From positions 37,444 through 101,443 of the forward strand of contig JAFISE010000116.1 in NCBI GenBank assembly GCA_022560025.1: DNA of 64,000 nt, read 5' to 3'. This document shows positions 36,631-48,767 of the stretch, in pieces. The notes under the pieces are model-generated. The model saw nothing but the letters and a program-made list of their open reading frames with translations. It did not search any database and had not been told where the DNA came from. The stretch is from Stagonosporopsis chrysanthemi. Lineage: Eukaryota > Ascomycota > Dothideomycetes > Pleosporales > Didymellaceae. Made by a program: the position numbers and the translations under genes. Positions within the stretch are counted from its first letter, which is position 1. Each line of letters starts with the position of its first letter.

Positions 36631-38261
36631 ATGACAAATACGCCCCCGAAAAAGAAACGAAGAGGGGGTCCAAGAAGGAGAACAGGCAAGCAAGAGATAT
36701 CTGTTGCTATGTTGACCGCGTGCTAATTGGCTTAGGCTGGTGCGTGAAAGCAAGGCTGTGAGCTGTCGTAAAATGGTTGACGGGTAACAGCGACACATGT
36801 AAGCGCCGACACACTCGTTGTGATGAGATGAAGCCCGTTTGCGGGAACTGTGCTCGTTTGGACCTTGCTTGCGAGCGAGATGATAGCACCTGGAAGGTCA
36901 ACAGCGACGAAGGACCTGCGCAGAACCGCTCTGTGCATGAAGTGCGGACGCATCGTAGGGAGAGCCGGGCCCCTTACTTCGAAGCGCCAAGCTCCACATT
37001 GGACATATTCAGGTCACATCTTGATGGTCTTGATCAGTTGATCGAAGTCACACCTCCGGACGCGGTGCTCGCAACATCCACCACTATATCACCACCACCA
37101 ACAACAACAAGAAGCAACAGTATCTCAGCCGAAACAAAAACCATTACTTCTGAGGGCGCTTTTCTCCTTCAGACCTACGTCAAGACTGTGGCCACCTGGA
37201 TGGACTTATTCGATCACTCATGTACCTACCAATTCAAGGTTCCCCCACTCGCTCTGGCGTCACCTCTGTTATTTCACTGTGTCTGTGCATTCACAGCCAA
37301 TCACCTTGCTCTCTCTAATACAAATTTGAATGCTTCCTGGAAACTGGTCGCCGTACGACACTATGGACAGGCCCTACGTTTGCTCATCGACGCACTCGAA
37401 GTCCCCTTCTGCGAGACTGCCATGACCGGCAGCATGCTTCTGCTGAGTTACGAGGTCCATGGCGCTATCAGATCTGAGGACTATCGACGCCATTTTCTTG
37501 GGCTCACGATGCTGATCAAGTCGCATGGTATCACAGCACAGTCTACCGGCACAGATCGCGCTAACTTCTGGATTTATTGCCGTCACGAGATTGCCGTGGC
37601 GTTGGCAAATGAACGACCACTCGTTCTCGACCCTTCAGAGTGGGCTGTATCCTGGCGCGATGGTGAAGCTCGAGAGGATGTGCTAGGAAACCAAATGCTT
37701 TGGATTCTGGCAAGGGTCATCAACCTTGTATTTGGTCCTGACGGCACGAAGGAGATCAGTAGACCGGCACGAGAAGCTTTTCTTCATGAGCTAAAGTGCT
37801 GGCGTGCAGGTCTATCACCGTGTTTCATTGGTATTCCTTACGGTGAGCCAGATGACGATGGGTTTCAGAAAATCTACTTTACGGTGACCGCTGCAGCCGC
37901 CGCAGCTTTCTGGTACCACATCGCCCATGTTCTGCTCTATACTGAGCCGGTGTTACAAGACGAGAGTTACGTGCCTCTGATCCAAGACCAAGCGATGAAG
38001 ATTACGAACATCACCATTTCGGACTTCCCGATGGCTCTGAAGGTATTCTCAACACATGGTCTGTATTACGGTAAGATGACTGGCCTTCTCATATCCCTCA
38101 ATCTTGCTGACCAGAACTTAGCTGCCAAACACATAGAGACTGTTTCGCAGAAGGCGCGAGTATGGAACGTTTTGAAGGATATCGAGAAGGACACAGGATA
38201 CCACACAAGTTCTACAGTCAAAAACCTTCAGGCGCAGATAGATCAACGCATCGCATCGTAA
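36631..38261 (+). CDS. Zn2Cys6 transcription factor with probable 4-nt microexon
   Basis: Best model: exons 36631-36685, 36736-36739 and 36791-38261, 509 aa. The N-terminus becomes KKKRRGGPRRRTGCDTC and the cluster C-x2-C-x6-C-x6-C-x2-C-x6-C is complete (CDTC, RCDE, VCGNC, LAC), residues 20-47. Without splicing the first Cys is missing (Ser). Intron 1 has a GC donor (GCAAGC), branch TGCTAAT and acceptor TTAG; intron 2 has GTGCGT...AACAG. A rival model uses only intron 2 with a start at 36525; it also restores the Cys but gives an unrelated N-terminus. The C-terminal part (near 125-500; EGAFLLQTYVKTVATWMDLF) matches the fungal-specific Fungal_trans_2 domain. Targets are unknown; neighbours are the DHODH-like and acyl-CoA dehydrogenase genes. 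Confidence 0.85.
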
Positions 38262-38295
38262 AAGCTCAATGTAACATCCTACAATCCTCGCAAAA

Positions 38296-39736
38296 CTACA
38301 GCTTCGATGAGCCCTGCGGTCCCTCCAGAGCCTTCGTCTTGTTCTTGAAGTTCTTGACAAGCTGCCTCACCCCCAAATCGAGCATGACATCCTCACTTCC
38401 ACCAGGAATGCGAATACCTGGTACTTCGCGGTAGATGCGCTCAACGAGCTCACCTTGCCCACTTTTTGTGTAGCCATTGCCACCAAAGAGCAATTGCGCC
38501 GTCTGTGCACACTCGTTCAAGACGATGCCACTCTGTGCCTTGACCATAGCTGTCAAGCCGCCGAGCTCGATATCAGCCGTCGCCTTGGGCAGCTTCGTCA
38601 TCTGGTACACGAACTGCTCGACCCACGCCCACTGGCTCTCAAGCAAGGCTCCAGCCTTGGCCAACCGGTGTCGTACAACAGGCTGGTCGACGAGCGGCTT
38701 CCCGAACGCCTCACGCTTGAGTACATACTCCATAGCTGCACCCAGCGCGACACGAGATTGCCTTGTAGCCCCGATCGCGATCGTGAGGCGCTCGTGGTTG
38801 AAGTTCGTCATGACGTACTTCATGCCCATTCCCTCTTCGCCGATCAGGTTCTCGACCGGCACCTTGACGTCGTCCAGCTCAATGAATGTTGTTCCCGCGC
38901 TGACCTGCCCGCCGACCTTCAACCGCCGCATGTTCACGCCGGGATACCCCTTCAGAGGCACCACGAGCATGGACAGCCCTGATGGGCCCGCGCCGCCTGT
39001 TCGTACGGCCATGGAGCTGTACTCCGACCAGATGCCGTTTGTGATCCACTTCTTTGTCCCGTTGACGATGTAGTGCTTTCCATCTGCGCTCTTCACCGCC
39101 GTGGTTGTGATGTTCGCTGTCCGATGTCAGTCCATATAAGGACGCCAGAGCGATGAGAAATACATACCCACATCACTTCCAGCCTCAGGCTCAGTTATAG
39201 CTATGCACGTTCGCTTGCGGCCGGTGAGGAGATCGGGTAGGAAGCGCTCTTGTAGCTGCTTGTTTCCGTACTTGAGGATTGGCGGCACGCCAAAGGCCAT
39301 GCCGGTTGTAAGACTGCCGCTGGGGCCTGCGAGACCGGTGCGCGCCATCTACAGAACTCTGTGTGAGCTGCAGTGCTAGCAATCTGGGGGACGAAAGCGC
39401 ACTCACCTCGTCGGCGTAGATCATGGTGTGGATGTAATCCCACTCCTCGACCTTGACAACACCGAGAATATCATGTACGCCCAGCTTCTTCAGCCACTCC
39501 ACGGGCAGCGGTGCGGGAAGCGTGGGGACTAGCATGTTGGCCTTTGCAAACGTCTCCCATACATGCGGGGGTACTGTCTCCTCTGTATCCCACTCCAGCC
39601 CCTTCTCAATGAGGTGCTTGTCGACGAATGCGCGGCATGCTTTCTGCCATCGCAGATGTGTTTCCTGGTAGTACGGGGAGGGCAGGCCGGTGATGTATGA
39701 GGGCTCAGAGAACGGGACGTAGGCTGTAGAAGACAT
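38296..39736 (-). CDS. acyl-CoA dehydrogenase
   Basis: Three exons on the minus strand: 39736-39407, 39348-39168 and 39116-38296, 443 aa. The second splice gives ITEPEAGSDVANITTTAV, the conserved FAD/substrate loop. Other family motifs are NGTKKWITNG, the helical core and LLFGGNGYTKSGQGELVERI. It should be a flavoprotein that forms a trans-2-enoyl-CoA. I see no clear mitochondrial presequence or peroxisomal SKL (the end is GSSKL, close to but not a canonical PTS1). Substrate chain length cannot be read from the sequence. Its stop is only 34 bp from the stop of the convergent regulator gene, so 3' UTRs overlap. A Met 9 codons upstream (39763) is an alternative start. Confidence 0.93.
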
Positions 39737-40299
39737 GGCGGGCAAATTTGAACTGAGGAGCACGGGTGAGTAGCATTGCGAAGGTGTCGCCAGTGGCTAC
39801 ATATAATGTGGCCGGCTGTGGAGGCGGAGAGCGAATCTGGGGTAAGCTCTGGACCGAGGTTTGCCGAACTGACCGAGACCTTGAACACCAGCATTTGGAT
39901 CTGGCCGCTTGAAGGCCCTCAAGTCATGTATACCATTGACTCTTACAGCTCGAGAATCAAGTCATGAACCAAGCAGTTACACAATGTGAATGCATCAAAT
40001 TTTTCTGCTCTGTTCAAAGAACATGGAGGGTGACCATGTTGTACATGGCTACAATCTGTGACATTTGATCTACAGGTATCGTACACGGGCAACAAGTGTC
40101 TCAACATCCGTATTAAGACCCGCAGCGGATAGGCGTAGTCACTTGCAGAGAGACTTGAGGGTACCTCGCTTACAGGCTCTCGGGTCCCGGACTCGACTCG
40201 ACCGTTCGAGTCGTCATGTACGCTCCCGTCGCATCCAGCCTTACGCGCTACAACACGCCGGTTCACCATCCGAGTAATCCCAGGAGCCTGAACAACATC
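39737..40299. other. intergenic, acyl-CoA dehydrogenase promoter and MON2 3' end
   Basis: 563 bp; no gene supported. Confidence 0.4.
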
Positions 40300-43200
40300 C
40301 TATTCATCATCCTCATCAAATTCCTCACCAACCATTTCTGTCAGCTTCAGCAAGCGCTCAAACACCTCTGGATCCTGGCGAGCCGCTCTCATAGCCTTTA
40401 CAAGCAGCGGATACAGACGATGCAAGTGTTTTCTGTGCTTGGATTTGACTCCTGGGGCATTTGGAATCGCTCGAGGCTCGCTTTCTAGATTCTCGAGTTT
40501 AGCGAGCACCTGCAGAAGCTCTTTGCGCTGTGAGTCCGGTGCAGGCATGCGTCCACGAAGCGGATGGTCTGCGATGTATGTCTTAAGCGGGATGGCGGCG
40601 CGCAGAATGAGGTATGGTGCCGCTGCTTGGGCAAGCTTAATGTGTGTGGCATTGTTGGAACGCGCGGTGACGAGAGCGAAGAGCTCAGATGTGCACTTGT
40701 AACTCATCTTTGGCCGAAGGGTGGCTGCCAGAACAGCTGTCTGACCGAGTCTGGTTTTGTAGAGATCGTCAAGGGGTGAAGCCGCGAGGTCTGGGAGTTC
40801 TCCTTGCAGAGGCGTGTGGATAAGCGACACCGAGAAGAGATTGCGTGTGTACGTCCTGCGGAGGGCGTCCGGTAGTGAAGTGCAGTTGAGATCCTGAGTG
40901 ATCAGGTCGCGTAGTTCTGTGAAAGACCGGACATCGAAGGCTTCATCCTGCTCGAGAGATGATGGGGGGTTTCCTGGGTCAAGATGTTGGGCCCGCGTGA
41001 TGTGGTAAGCCACATCAACAATCGTGGCCCAAATTCCATCAAGCGTCTCGCCACTGATCTCGCGGACCTTCAGCTGCGGAATACCTGCACTCGATATAGC
41101 AATGGCAGTGGCAGTGGCTTTCTGCCAGATGCTGGGAGATTTGCCTTCCTTTTGCCATGCATACTTCTCCTTGATTGGCCGTGCCAGACTTGACACTGCG
41201 GTGTTGAAAGCCCCATCAGTGAAAATTTGGTTGTGCTCAATGTGTTTGGTTGCCACATCCTGGAGCATAGTCATCGAGTTCTTAGCAAGTGCGACGAATG
41301 TTGGACCCTGTTTCTCAGTACGCTGCGCATGCGCAAATGCCGTGTACGGTAGGACGCTGAAGCGGCTCAGTAGCCCTATGAGATATGATGGAAGGCTCGG
41401 AGCTGTAGTGTCGACCATCGATAGACAGTTAAGAACGCTGGTCTGAAGAGAGGTCATGGTATCGATATCTGTTGAGTAAGCAATAGCATTGGACTCAACG
41501 ATGCAAGTCTCCAGATGAGACAACATCGAAGGCAGCTCGGAATCGATTTTTCGACCGGCCAAGCGATAAATCGCCTTGAACGCGTCCGCGTAAGCAACAA
41601 ACGCTGCTTGGTTATCACCAGGATCGATACCCCATGTATTATGGGAGTCCAGGTAACTTGTCCAGACCATGGCAGTCTTATGCAGTGGTGGATCGCCTAA
41701 CGCTGTCGCGTCAGACAGATGAGATAACACCGTAGTGATAGTCACAAACACGTAGGATCCTATGGCATGGGAGCCAAACGCGAAGTACTGTTGAAGCCGA
41801 TCTAAGAGGTCTGACCATGCCCCGCCAAAGGTTGAGACATCGTCGACCTTTTGGAGACGCATCGTGACCAGAGTGCCGACAGTCTGCAACACAGTTCTTG
41901 TAGTCTCATTCCAACTCGCGATCTCTTCTGGTGCACTGCGTGAACCATGTCTTACAGTCCTCTGAGAAGCGAGGTTTTCTGAAACAGCTTCAAACAGTAC
42001 CGTACGAAGGCATATCATCCATGCCGCGGAGGAAAGTTGGTCTGAGTAATTTTCGAAGATGCGTTGAATCGTTTGGATTGCCGAATTGCGCACCTCAGCG
42101 CGCCTGTCCGTGGTAGTTATGGACAGGTTCAATAGAACCTGAAGCCACAAAGTAGGAGCATCACCTCTTTCTGAATTTGACTTCACCAGCGTCCGAATTT
42201 CTTCGGCTTCTCGAGCGTCTCCAATAAGGTTGGGAAGGGACGCAATGTCGCTACGCGATTGCAAGAAGTCCGAAACATTCCAGAAGAATGTAATTGCCTG
42301 TTGCCGTCAGTCTTGTCAAAACTCTCCATGGTTGCGAGTCTTACCGTGAGGGACATATTCAGATCGTCCTGCTGCCCACAGAAACTGAGCAGGAGCTCCA
42401 GCAACGTCGACAGGCAGACGTCGGGGACGGATGCCAGGAAGTCAGAGCAGACGAGTTGGACTGTTGCAAACGCCGATCGAGCCAGCGATCTTGAGATCAC
42501 TTGTACTGTCCTTGATTGGCGTTTCAGGGATATTGATTCATGTGTACCACCCTCTTCCTTTTCCTTTAGATCGTCGTTGGGTGAAAATACACTCAATAGG
42601 CTATCGAGAACAGAGGCCCATCCCGCAACGAGAGATTCGCCACATTGCTCGATAACATTTTTCAGAGCATCGAGAGCTATTTGATGTACCCGAACATCGA
42701 TGTCAATATTGTCGCTCCTTGTCTTGATATCGTTCAGACGGAGGACCGAGATTTGTCGCTGAAGTGTTGCTAGTATACGCGCCTGGATTTGTTCACGCTG
42801 TTCGTCATACATCGAGATCTCTGCAATCTCTCTGATAGTCCTCGACAAGATATCAGCGGCTAGCAACCTCGAAGCTGGCGCTTTGCGATCGTCAGCGGAA
42901 AACCGAACGACCTCATGAACAAAGAGGTCCCAGCCACTCTCTGAAGGGTCATATTGTGATAATCTAGCCTCGTTCAAAGCGGCCAATTCCCCAATCTTGT
43001 TCAGAGCAAAAGCCGCATCACGAGAACCAGCGTCAGTGTTCAAAGTGGTTCTGGACACACTGCCGAGTCTCCTTTGACGAAGCACTTGTGGTCGACCTGT
43101 GGTCGTTGGTGTCATTTGACCACTCTCTGTTGGAGAAGGATCATTGAGCAGAGCGCAGAGTGCCTGCAAGACTTCGACGAAGGATTCGTTAGGAAAGTCG

Positions 43201-45620
43201 ACAGTACTTTCGAAGAGTCGGCGTGCGGCAGCTTGAACTGCTGAAGTCTCCGCTTCCATCTTCTCTGCAGCCCCTTCTGTCCCGGCGAAATGCGATAAAC
43301 CTCGGTTGATGCTCTGATTCGATAAAGAAAGGACGAGATCAGCGACCTGCAAAGTCTCAAATACTATCGACCATGCAGATTGAAGAGTTGGCCCCAACGC
43401 GATTGCAAGATTGAGCAGTGCTCGTAAACAAAGCAAGTTGCGAGGACCCAATGAGGGCATTTGTACGTCGTGCGAAGGACGCCGGCTATTTTCTGCAGCG
43501 ACCGAGGACGTCTGGCTCACCAGGCTGTCGACACTGAGCAAGCCTTTAGCGTTATTGAACATGCCACCTTGATCTGCTATAGATGCCTTGGGCGATGCAA
43601 TATTTGCGACCAGCAGGTTCGAAGGCACAGCTGCTTTCCCCATGGTAGTGAGGAAAGCGTCGCGAGGTGTTGCCATTCTCAACAGGCCTGCAACTTGGGT
43701 GAACTTTTGAATAGCTCGAACAAGAGCGCGATAGTAATCCACGTCTAAAGTTGCATTGAGGAAAGTCGAACAAGTTGCCAAGATGGCAGGCCAGCACTCT
43801 GCGACAAGTGTGGAAGATGTTTCGATGTATGCGTAGCCAGGATGATCGTTGAGGTTAAGCGGGTTAACGGGTATGGTCTTCTTGCGAAAGGACTGTGTCC
43901 TGGAAAGTCGCTGTGTGCCTTCATTTGATGGTGTTTCTTCTCCTTCCAGGACTGCTGTATCGTCTGTTTTGGTCCTTCTCCGGCTTTTGCTTTCATGATG
44001 TACGGTCAGTGGTAAGACAAACCTTGCCAGACTTTCACTGATATTGGTGATACAGGTCAAGACGAGACTGTAAATATATGTTTCTGGAAGAGTTGGAGGG
44101 TCTGACTTGTCGAGATGGTCGATGCATGGCGTTTTCATAGAACTCCACTGCGCACTTATTCCGGTTGGGCGACTGTTGCTACTGCGATCGTTGACTGGTC
44201 CACCAATGTCACCCGCCATCGCCCCTGCAGCAGCCGCTGCTTGATCAGATCCTGCAACGTTGTCGTCGGTAAAATTTGCAGGGGCGGTAGACTGCTGGCC
44301 TAAGCCGATCAAGGCGGGCTTTTCAGTTGCCAATCGCACGAAGGATGCTAGATTGTCGCCAAATATCTTCTTCTTCCCATCCTGAGCATCAAACTGGTGG
44401 TAGATGGCCAGAAGAAGCCGTGGGTCAGCATATATGCCTCGGAAGATCTCGAGGCAGAGGGCGCGCTTCCATAGTTGCGATGCTTGTGGGTCGAGCATAT
44501 GGTTGAGTAGTCCAAGTGCTATCTCACATTCAGAGGGAAGAATCGTCAAATGATTCCGGATGATGAGATTTAAGATCCGAATGACACGTACGACGACTGG
44601 GAAAGATAGACGATCTGACAATGACCGAATGATCAAGGGCATCAGTAGGTTCCGCAGAACGTACACCTGCTCTGGGTGCTCGACCATGATCTGGCCATAA
44701 TTCGACAGGATTGCTTCAATCAGTTCAAGTACCGAAGTAGGCGGAATTGCGGAAAGGCGAATAAAAGCTGGCTTCTCTCCCGTCACAAGAAGGTTCAGAT
44801 CGTTGAATACCTAACATCGTCAGCACATATCACATGAGGAACCAAAGTACGAACTTTGTATGCATCATTTGCTGCTGGCCTGACGGGCACAGGGCCGTCG
44901 TCTCCCTTCACTTCCGTGACTATCGGGACCTCGAGGGCTCTCTCTTGAGATGAAGTTAGAGTCATGTACAAGAATCATGCGTAAATACCTACCGTCTTCC
45001 ACGGTGACTCTATCAAAGATTGCTATGACAAGCTGCTGCAGGGTAGCGGCTGCCGTGTTACTCACGGCTGGACTCTTGATGTTTTGCAGACCGGAGCATA
45101 TCTGCAATACTGTGGATAAAAGTTCCCCACGTAGATCAATGGGATAGTTGTGTAACAAGGACGGCAATGCCTGCAGTATCTTGAGTTGGACATCGTGTCC
45201 TGGACGCGTGAGCTTCCTCTTGTGTTCGTCCGCTGAAGGGTCCTACCTGATGCTACAGATTGCCTGAAGGCTTCAAGGATTTCCGGTAATCGTTCTCTAG
45301 GTAACGCTCGCGAGACACTTAATCTTTGCAGACAAGAAACAGCAGTTGATGTGAATTTGGCATTTTGAGTGCCACAGGCAATCAAGAATGGTGAACAGAA
45401 TTGTGGTCGCCTCGACAGATCTTTTCAATTTTGTCAGCACCCGTTGTGTCTGCTCTCAAGACAGGGTTATCTTGCCTGCAGAAATCTGTGCCTCAGATGT
45501 ATTAGACAGTGACTTCAGCTCTTGTAAGGCCTTCTCTGCAGCCGTCCGAAGCTCTGTGTTCTTGCGCTTCGAATCCGAGATCAGGGTTCCCAATTCTGCC
45601 GCCAGAATCTGAGCTGTCAT
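40300..45620 (-). CDS. mon2: Mon2/Ysl2-type Golgi-endosome scaffold
   Basis: Six exons on the minus strand: 45620-45476, 45420-45247, 45199-44993, 44943-44855, 44810-42345 and 42297-40300, 1692 aa, similar to other Mon2 proteins. The N-terminus MTAQILAAELGTLISDSKRK begins the DCB domain and the HUS domain follows near 200-380; these are shared with large Arf-GEFs, but there is no Sec7 domain. The rest is HEAT-like helical repeat with the late motif ITFFWNVSDFLQSRS. Mon2 acts with Dop1 and the flippase Neo1 in endosome-to-Golgi recycling. Intron 1 has a GC donor (GCAAGA) and intron 4 a GTTCGT donor; both are needed to keep frame. It is divergent from MMS2. Confidence 0.95.
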
Positions 45621-46048
45621 ACTGCGTGAAAGACGAACAGGCGAATGCAGATGCTGTCCATGGATAGCAACGCAGAATCATAGAAAGTCACCTTTGTCTC
45701 AGCCAAACGTCGAAAGGTAACTTGTCCTGTCAGGTGAAGCTGCGGCTACGGAAGGCGGTCAAAGCGCCGGGCGCAGGAGGACCCTGGTCGCGCCGCGAGC
45801 TCCTTCCGCATCGTCATAGGCCATCAGCTTACCAAATCGTAGAATCGCAGCAGATCTCCAGGCCTAGCCCTGTCATACGTACTCAGCCTCAACTCTCGAC
45901 AAAGGTCTTACTGTCTCGTTCTAGTCACGCGCAATCACGACTCACCCTCGCACACGCGCGCGATAGCTACCACGACCAGCCCAATAGCGGGGCAACCATC
46001 CCACATCATACGCCCTTCACCGCATAACCAAACAACATCAACATAACA
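45621..46048. promoter_or_regulatory. divergent promoter MON2/MMS2
   Basis: 428 bp between two divergent starts. C-rich with CACACGCGCGC near 45950. No specific site recognised. Confidence 0.45.
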
Positions 46049-46616
46049 ATGGGTGCTAAAGTACCGCGCAACTTTCGCCTGCTGGAGGAGCTGGAGAAGG
46101 GAGAGAAGGGCCTCGGTGCTGGTATGCATATACAGCAGCCAGACATATGCCAAACACTGAACATGGACAGAGGCATGCTCGTATGGACTTGACAACGGCG
46201 ACGATCTGTTGATGTCTGACTGGAACGGCACAATCCTCGGCCCACCTCACGTATGTGCGACTTCTGGGTATCTCGCGTCCGCGTACTGATTCTGTCAACG
46301 CAGAGTGTCCACGAGAACCGCATCTACAGCGTTTCGATCCACTGCGGCCCGAACTACCCCGATCAGCCGCCTCAGATCAAGTTCACATCCAAGATCAATC
46401 TGCCTTGTGTGAATGCGCAGAACGGAGAGGTACATGGCATCATCATTTTTGCGAGGTGGCTACTGACAGGATCAGGTCGATGCGTCAAAGCTCCCGTGTC
46501 TGGCGCAGTGGAAGAGGGAGTTCACAATGGAGACCATCCTGATTGAACTTCGACGATACATGGCTCTGCCTCAGAACAAGAAGCTGCCCCAGCCGCCCGA
46601 GGGCACTACCTTCTAA
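46049..46616 (+). CDS. mms2: ubiquitin-conjugating enzyme variant Mms2
   Basis: Four exons: 46049-46121, 46171-46250, 46304-46429 and 46476-46616, 139 aa (yeast Mms2 137). The spliced protein reads MGAKVPRNFRLLEELEKGEK, then YGLDNGDDLLMSDWNGTILG and the E2 core HCGPNYPDQPPQIKFTSK. It lacks the catalytic Cys of active E2 enzymes, as expected for a UEV. Mms2 pairs with Ubc13 to build Lys63-linked ubiquitin chains on PCNA in error-free DNA damage tolerance. Three introns in such a short gene are normal for filamentous fungi. Confidence 0.97.
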
Positions 46617-46894
46617 GGTCACGGAGATCCATCAACGAGCGACATGAAAGCGAACGACGACCGAGGACTGGATTGACTGACGTGCATATGTATGGAGTTT
46701 TGGCCGTTCAAATCGCCTGTGTAGGGTTCGAGGGATATCAGGAAGCTCAAATGAAACATCAATACTGTCAACATCTGCGTGCATTTCAGAATAGGCGCAG
46801 TCGGCTCCGCTCGCTGACACGTGATATTTTATTTTGTCGCATTCCGACCAACTCGGAACTGCTCACCAAGTAACACCACCAAGCCGTCTCATGC

Positions 46895-47839
46895 ATGCCC
46901 CGGTTCCTCCCACCTAAGAAGTCGACGGAACATCGTGTAGCAGGTCTGTCATCCACGCACTTGTGCATTTCAGTAGCTGATAGAGATACCAGCGATTGCT
47001 CTATACAGAGCACTGCTTTCAGGATGCTCTTCCGCGGCCCTTCGAAGTGACGACCGCACACTATTGAACAACGCGATACGGAACAAGTTCCGCCAAAACA
47101 GGAAAATTCAGAGTCCTTACCAACTAGGGCTGAGTTTCAAGCTCGGCTATGAGGTACTGCACTCCGGTTAAGTTCCACAGTACACTGCTGACCACGACAT
47201 TACCAGACTGTGGACAAGCTCGATGCGGCAACCACAAATGACACTGCCAGCGCAAACACACTCTCACGTCTCATTGCGACTCTGCCGCGTGGTTTGACCG
47301 CCGCTCCGCCTACCCGCCGTCCTGCACCACCACCTCCGCCGCCTGGTAGACACCCGCTCGCCGTTCTCCCGCCCGACCGCGCAGTCCTCAACGTCCGTCC
47401 CTACGCGCAGGTGTCTGGAGCACGAAAAGTGCCCGTCATAGCCTCCGCAAACGGCGTGCCCTTTCTGCGCCTCACAAAACCACAGCCCGCTGCGCTGAGC
47501 CGCGTGCTGCGCCAGAAGCTCGCGCGTCGCATCGGGCGCTTCCACCAGCGGGTCGAGCTTCAAAATTACTGGCTGCCATTGGCAAAGCAGGAGGACGAGT
47601 GGGATTTGCTTATGACAGCGCAGCTGAGGATGCGGGAGGACGAGGTCAGTTGGACGGATGTAATGTTCGAAGCGGAAAGGCAGAACGGCGCCCTGTATGA
47701 GGAGGAGTTGGCGAGAGACAAGGCGCTTGTGAAGAAGATGCAGGCTATCGTGGATGAGGAGACAAGATTAGCGCTCAAGGAGGGTGAGGAAATCATCAGG
47801 GGAAGGAAGAAGGCGCCAATACGAGTCCTCAAGCCTTGA
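46895..47839 (+). CDS. LYR-motif protein (Cup1-like family), probably mitochondrial
   Basis: Three exons: 46895-46943, 46993-47153 and 47207-47839, 280 aa. After splicing the N-terminus reads MPRFLPPKKSTEHRVAAIAL followed by YRALL, placing an LYR tripeptide at the start of a helix, then NNAIRNKFRQNRKIQSPYQL with the conserved Phe of LYR proteins. LYR proteins pair with the acyl carrier protein and help assemble or supply Fe-S clusters to respiratory complexes or mitoribosomes. The C-terminal half has a Pro-rich linker (TRRPAPPPPPPGRHP) and a charged helical domain. The specific client is unknown. The gene ends 121 bp from convergent GIR2. Confidence 0.83.
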
Positions 47840-47960
47840 ACCGCGAGCGTTTTCGCCCAGTGATGTGTGAATCGTTGTTCATGTACATGTTGATGCTACG
47901 AGCGCGCCGCGCCCTTAGACGGGTATCTTCTTCTCCCTTTCACATCCCACACCTCGTATT

Positions 47961-48767
47961 TCACGTCGCAGAGACCTTCAAATCTTTCAACGCCTGCAGA
48001 TCATCACCCTCATCCTCGCCCTCATCATCACCCTTACCCACCAAGCCCTGCTGCCACAGCTCCTTCCCCGTCAACTTCCTCTCCTCCTTGACCACCCTCT
48101 TCTTGCGATCCTCGGCCTCCTTCTCCTCATCCGCAACGCGCTTCTTCTCCTCCAGCTCCACGCGGAACGCCTCGCGCCACTTGAGGAACGACTCGCGCGT
48201 GACCGCCTGGCCCTGGAACTTGCGGTTCTCCTCCTCCTCGACCTTCGCGGCTTCTATGTCGGCCAGCGCCTGCTTTGCGTTTTGCCGCTCGCTGATCAGC
48301 AGCTCGGCGCCGTCTTTGAGGACTGTGACGAGCGTGAAGATCATGGCCATGCCGAGGTTTTCTTCAATCGTCTCGGTGAGAGAGTCGAGGAGCCGCTGCT
48401 TGTCATCTTGGATGTCGAGATAAGGGTGCTTGGGCGCGTTGGGGGGTTGTGTTAGGTCGAGGCGGGGCGCTTCGTCGGGGTACGAGGGCGGGTATTGGAC
48501 GTTAAGAATTATTGTTGCTGTTGGGCTTTAGAGCTGGAATATTGCTTTCAGCGCGAGGTGCACCCACGGCCTACGATGTCCTCTGGGTCTTCTTCGCCAG
48601 GCGTGACGTCGAGGAGTATGGAAACTCGGAATTCTGTCTCGGAAACATCTGCGGAGCAGAGTGAGCATGGTGGACGACGTCGTGTTATTGTATGCAGTAC
48701 CTGTGATTTCGTCTGGGAAGATTGACTCGAGAACTTCCCTCTCTTCCTTCTGGTCGTCGACGCCCAT
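47961..48767 (-). CDS. gir2: RWD-domain protein Gir2 (DRG family regulatory protein)
   Basis: Three exons on the minus strand: 48767-48701, 48648-48568 and 48517-47961, 234 aa. The RWD domain covers about 1-115: MGVDDQKEEREVLESIFPDE, then EFRVSILLDVTP and YPPSYPDEAPRLDL with the YPxxxP signature. A charged helix follows, and the DFRP-type C-terminus contains TGKELWQQGLVGK. Yeast Gir2 binds the GTPase Rbg2 and Gcn1, competing with Gcn2, and so dampens the amino-acid starvation response. It shares a 165-bp divergent promoter with ACL4. The second intron donor (GTGGGT) was chosen because it gives GPTIILNVQYP in frame; the other junctions are clear. Confidence 0.92.
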
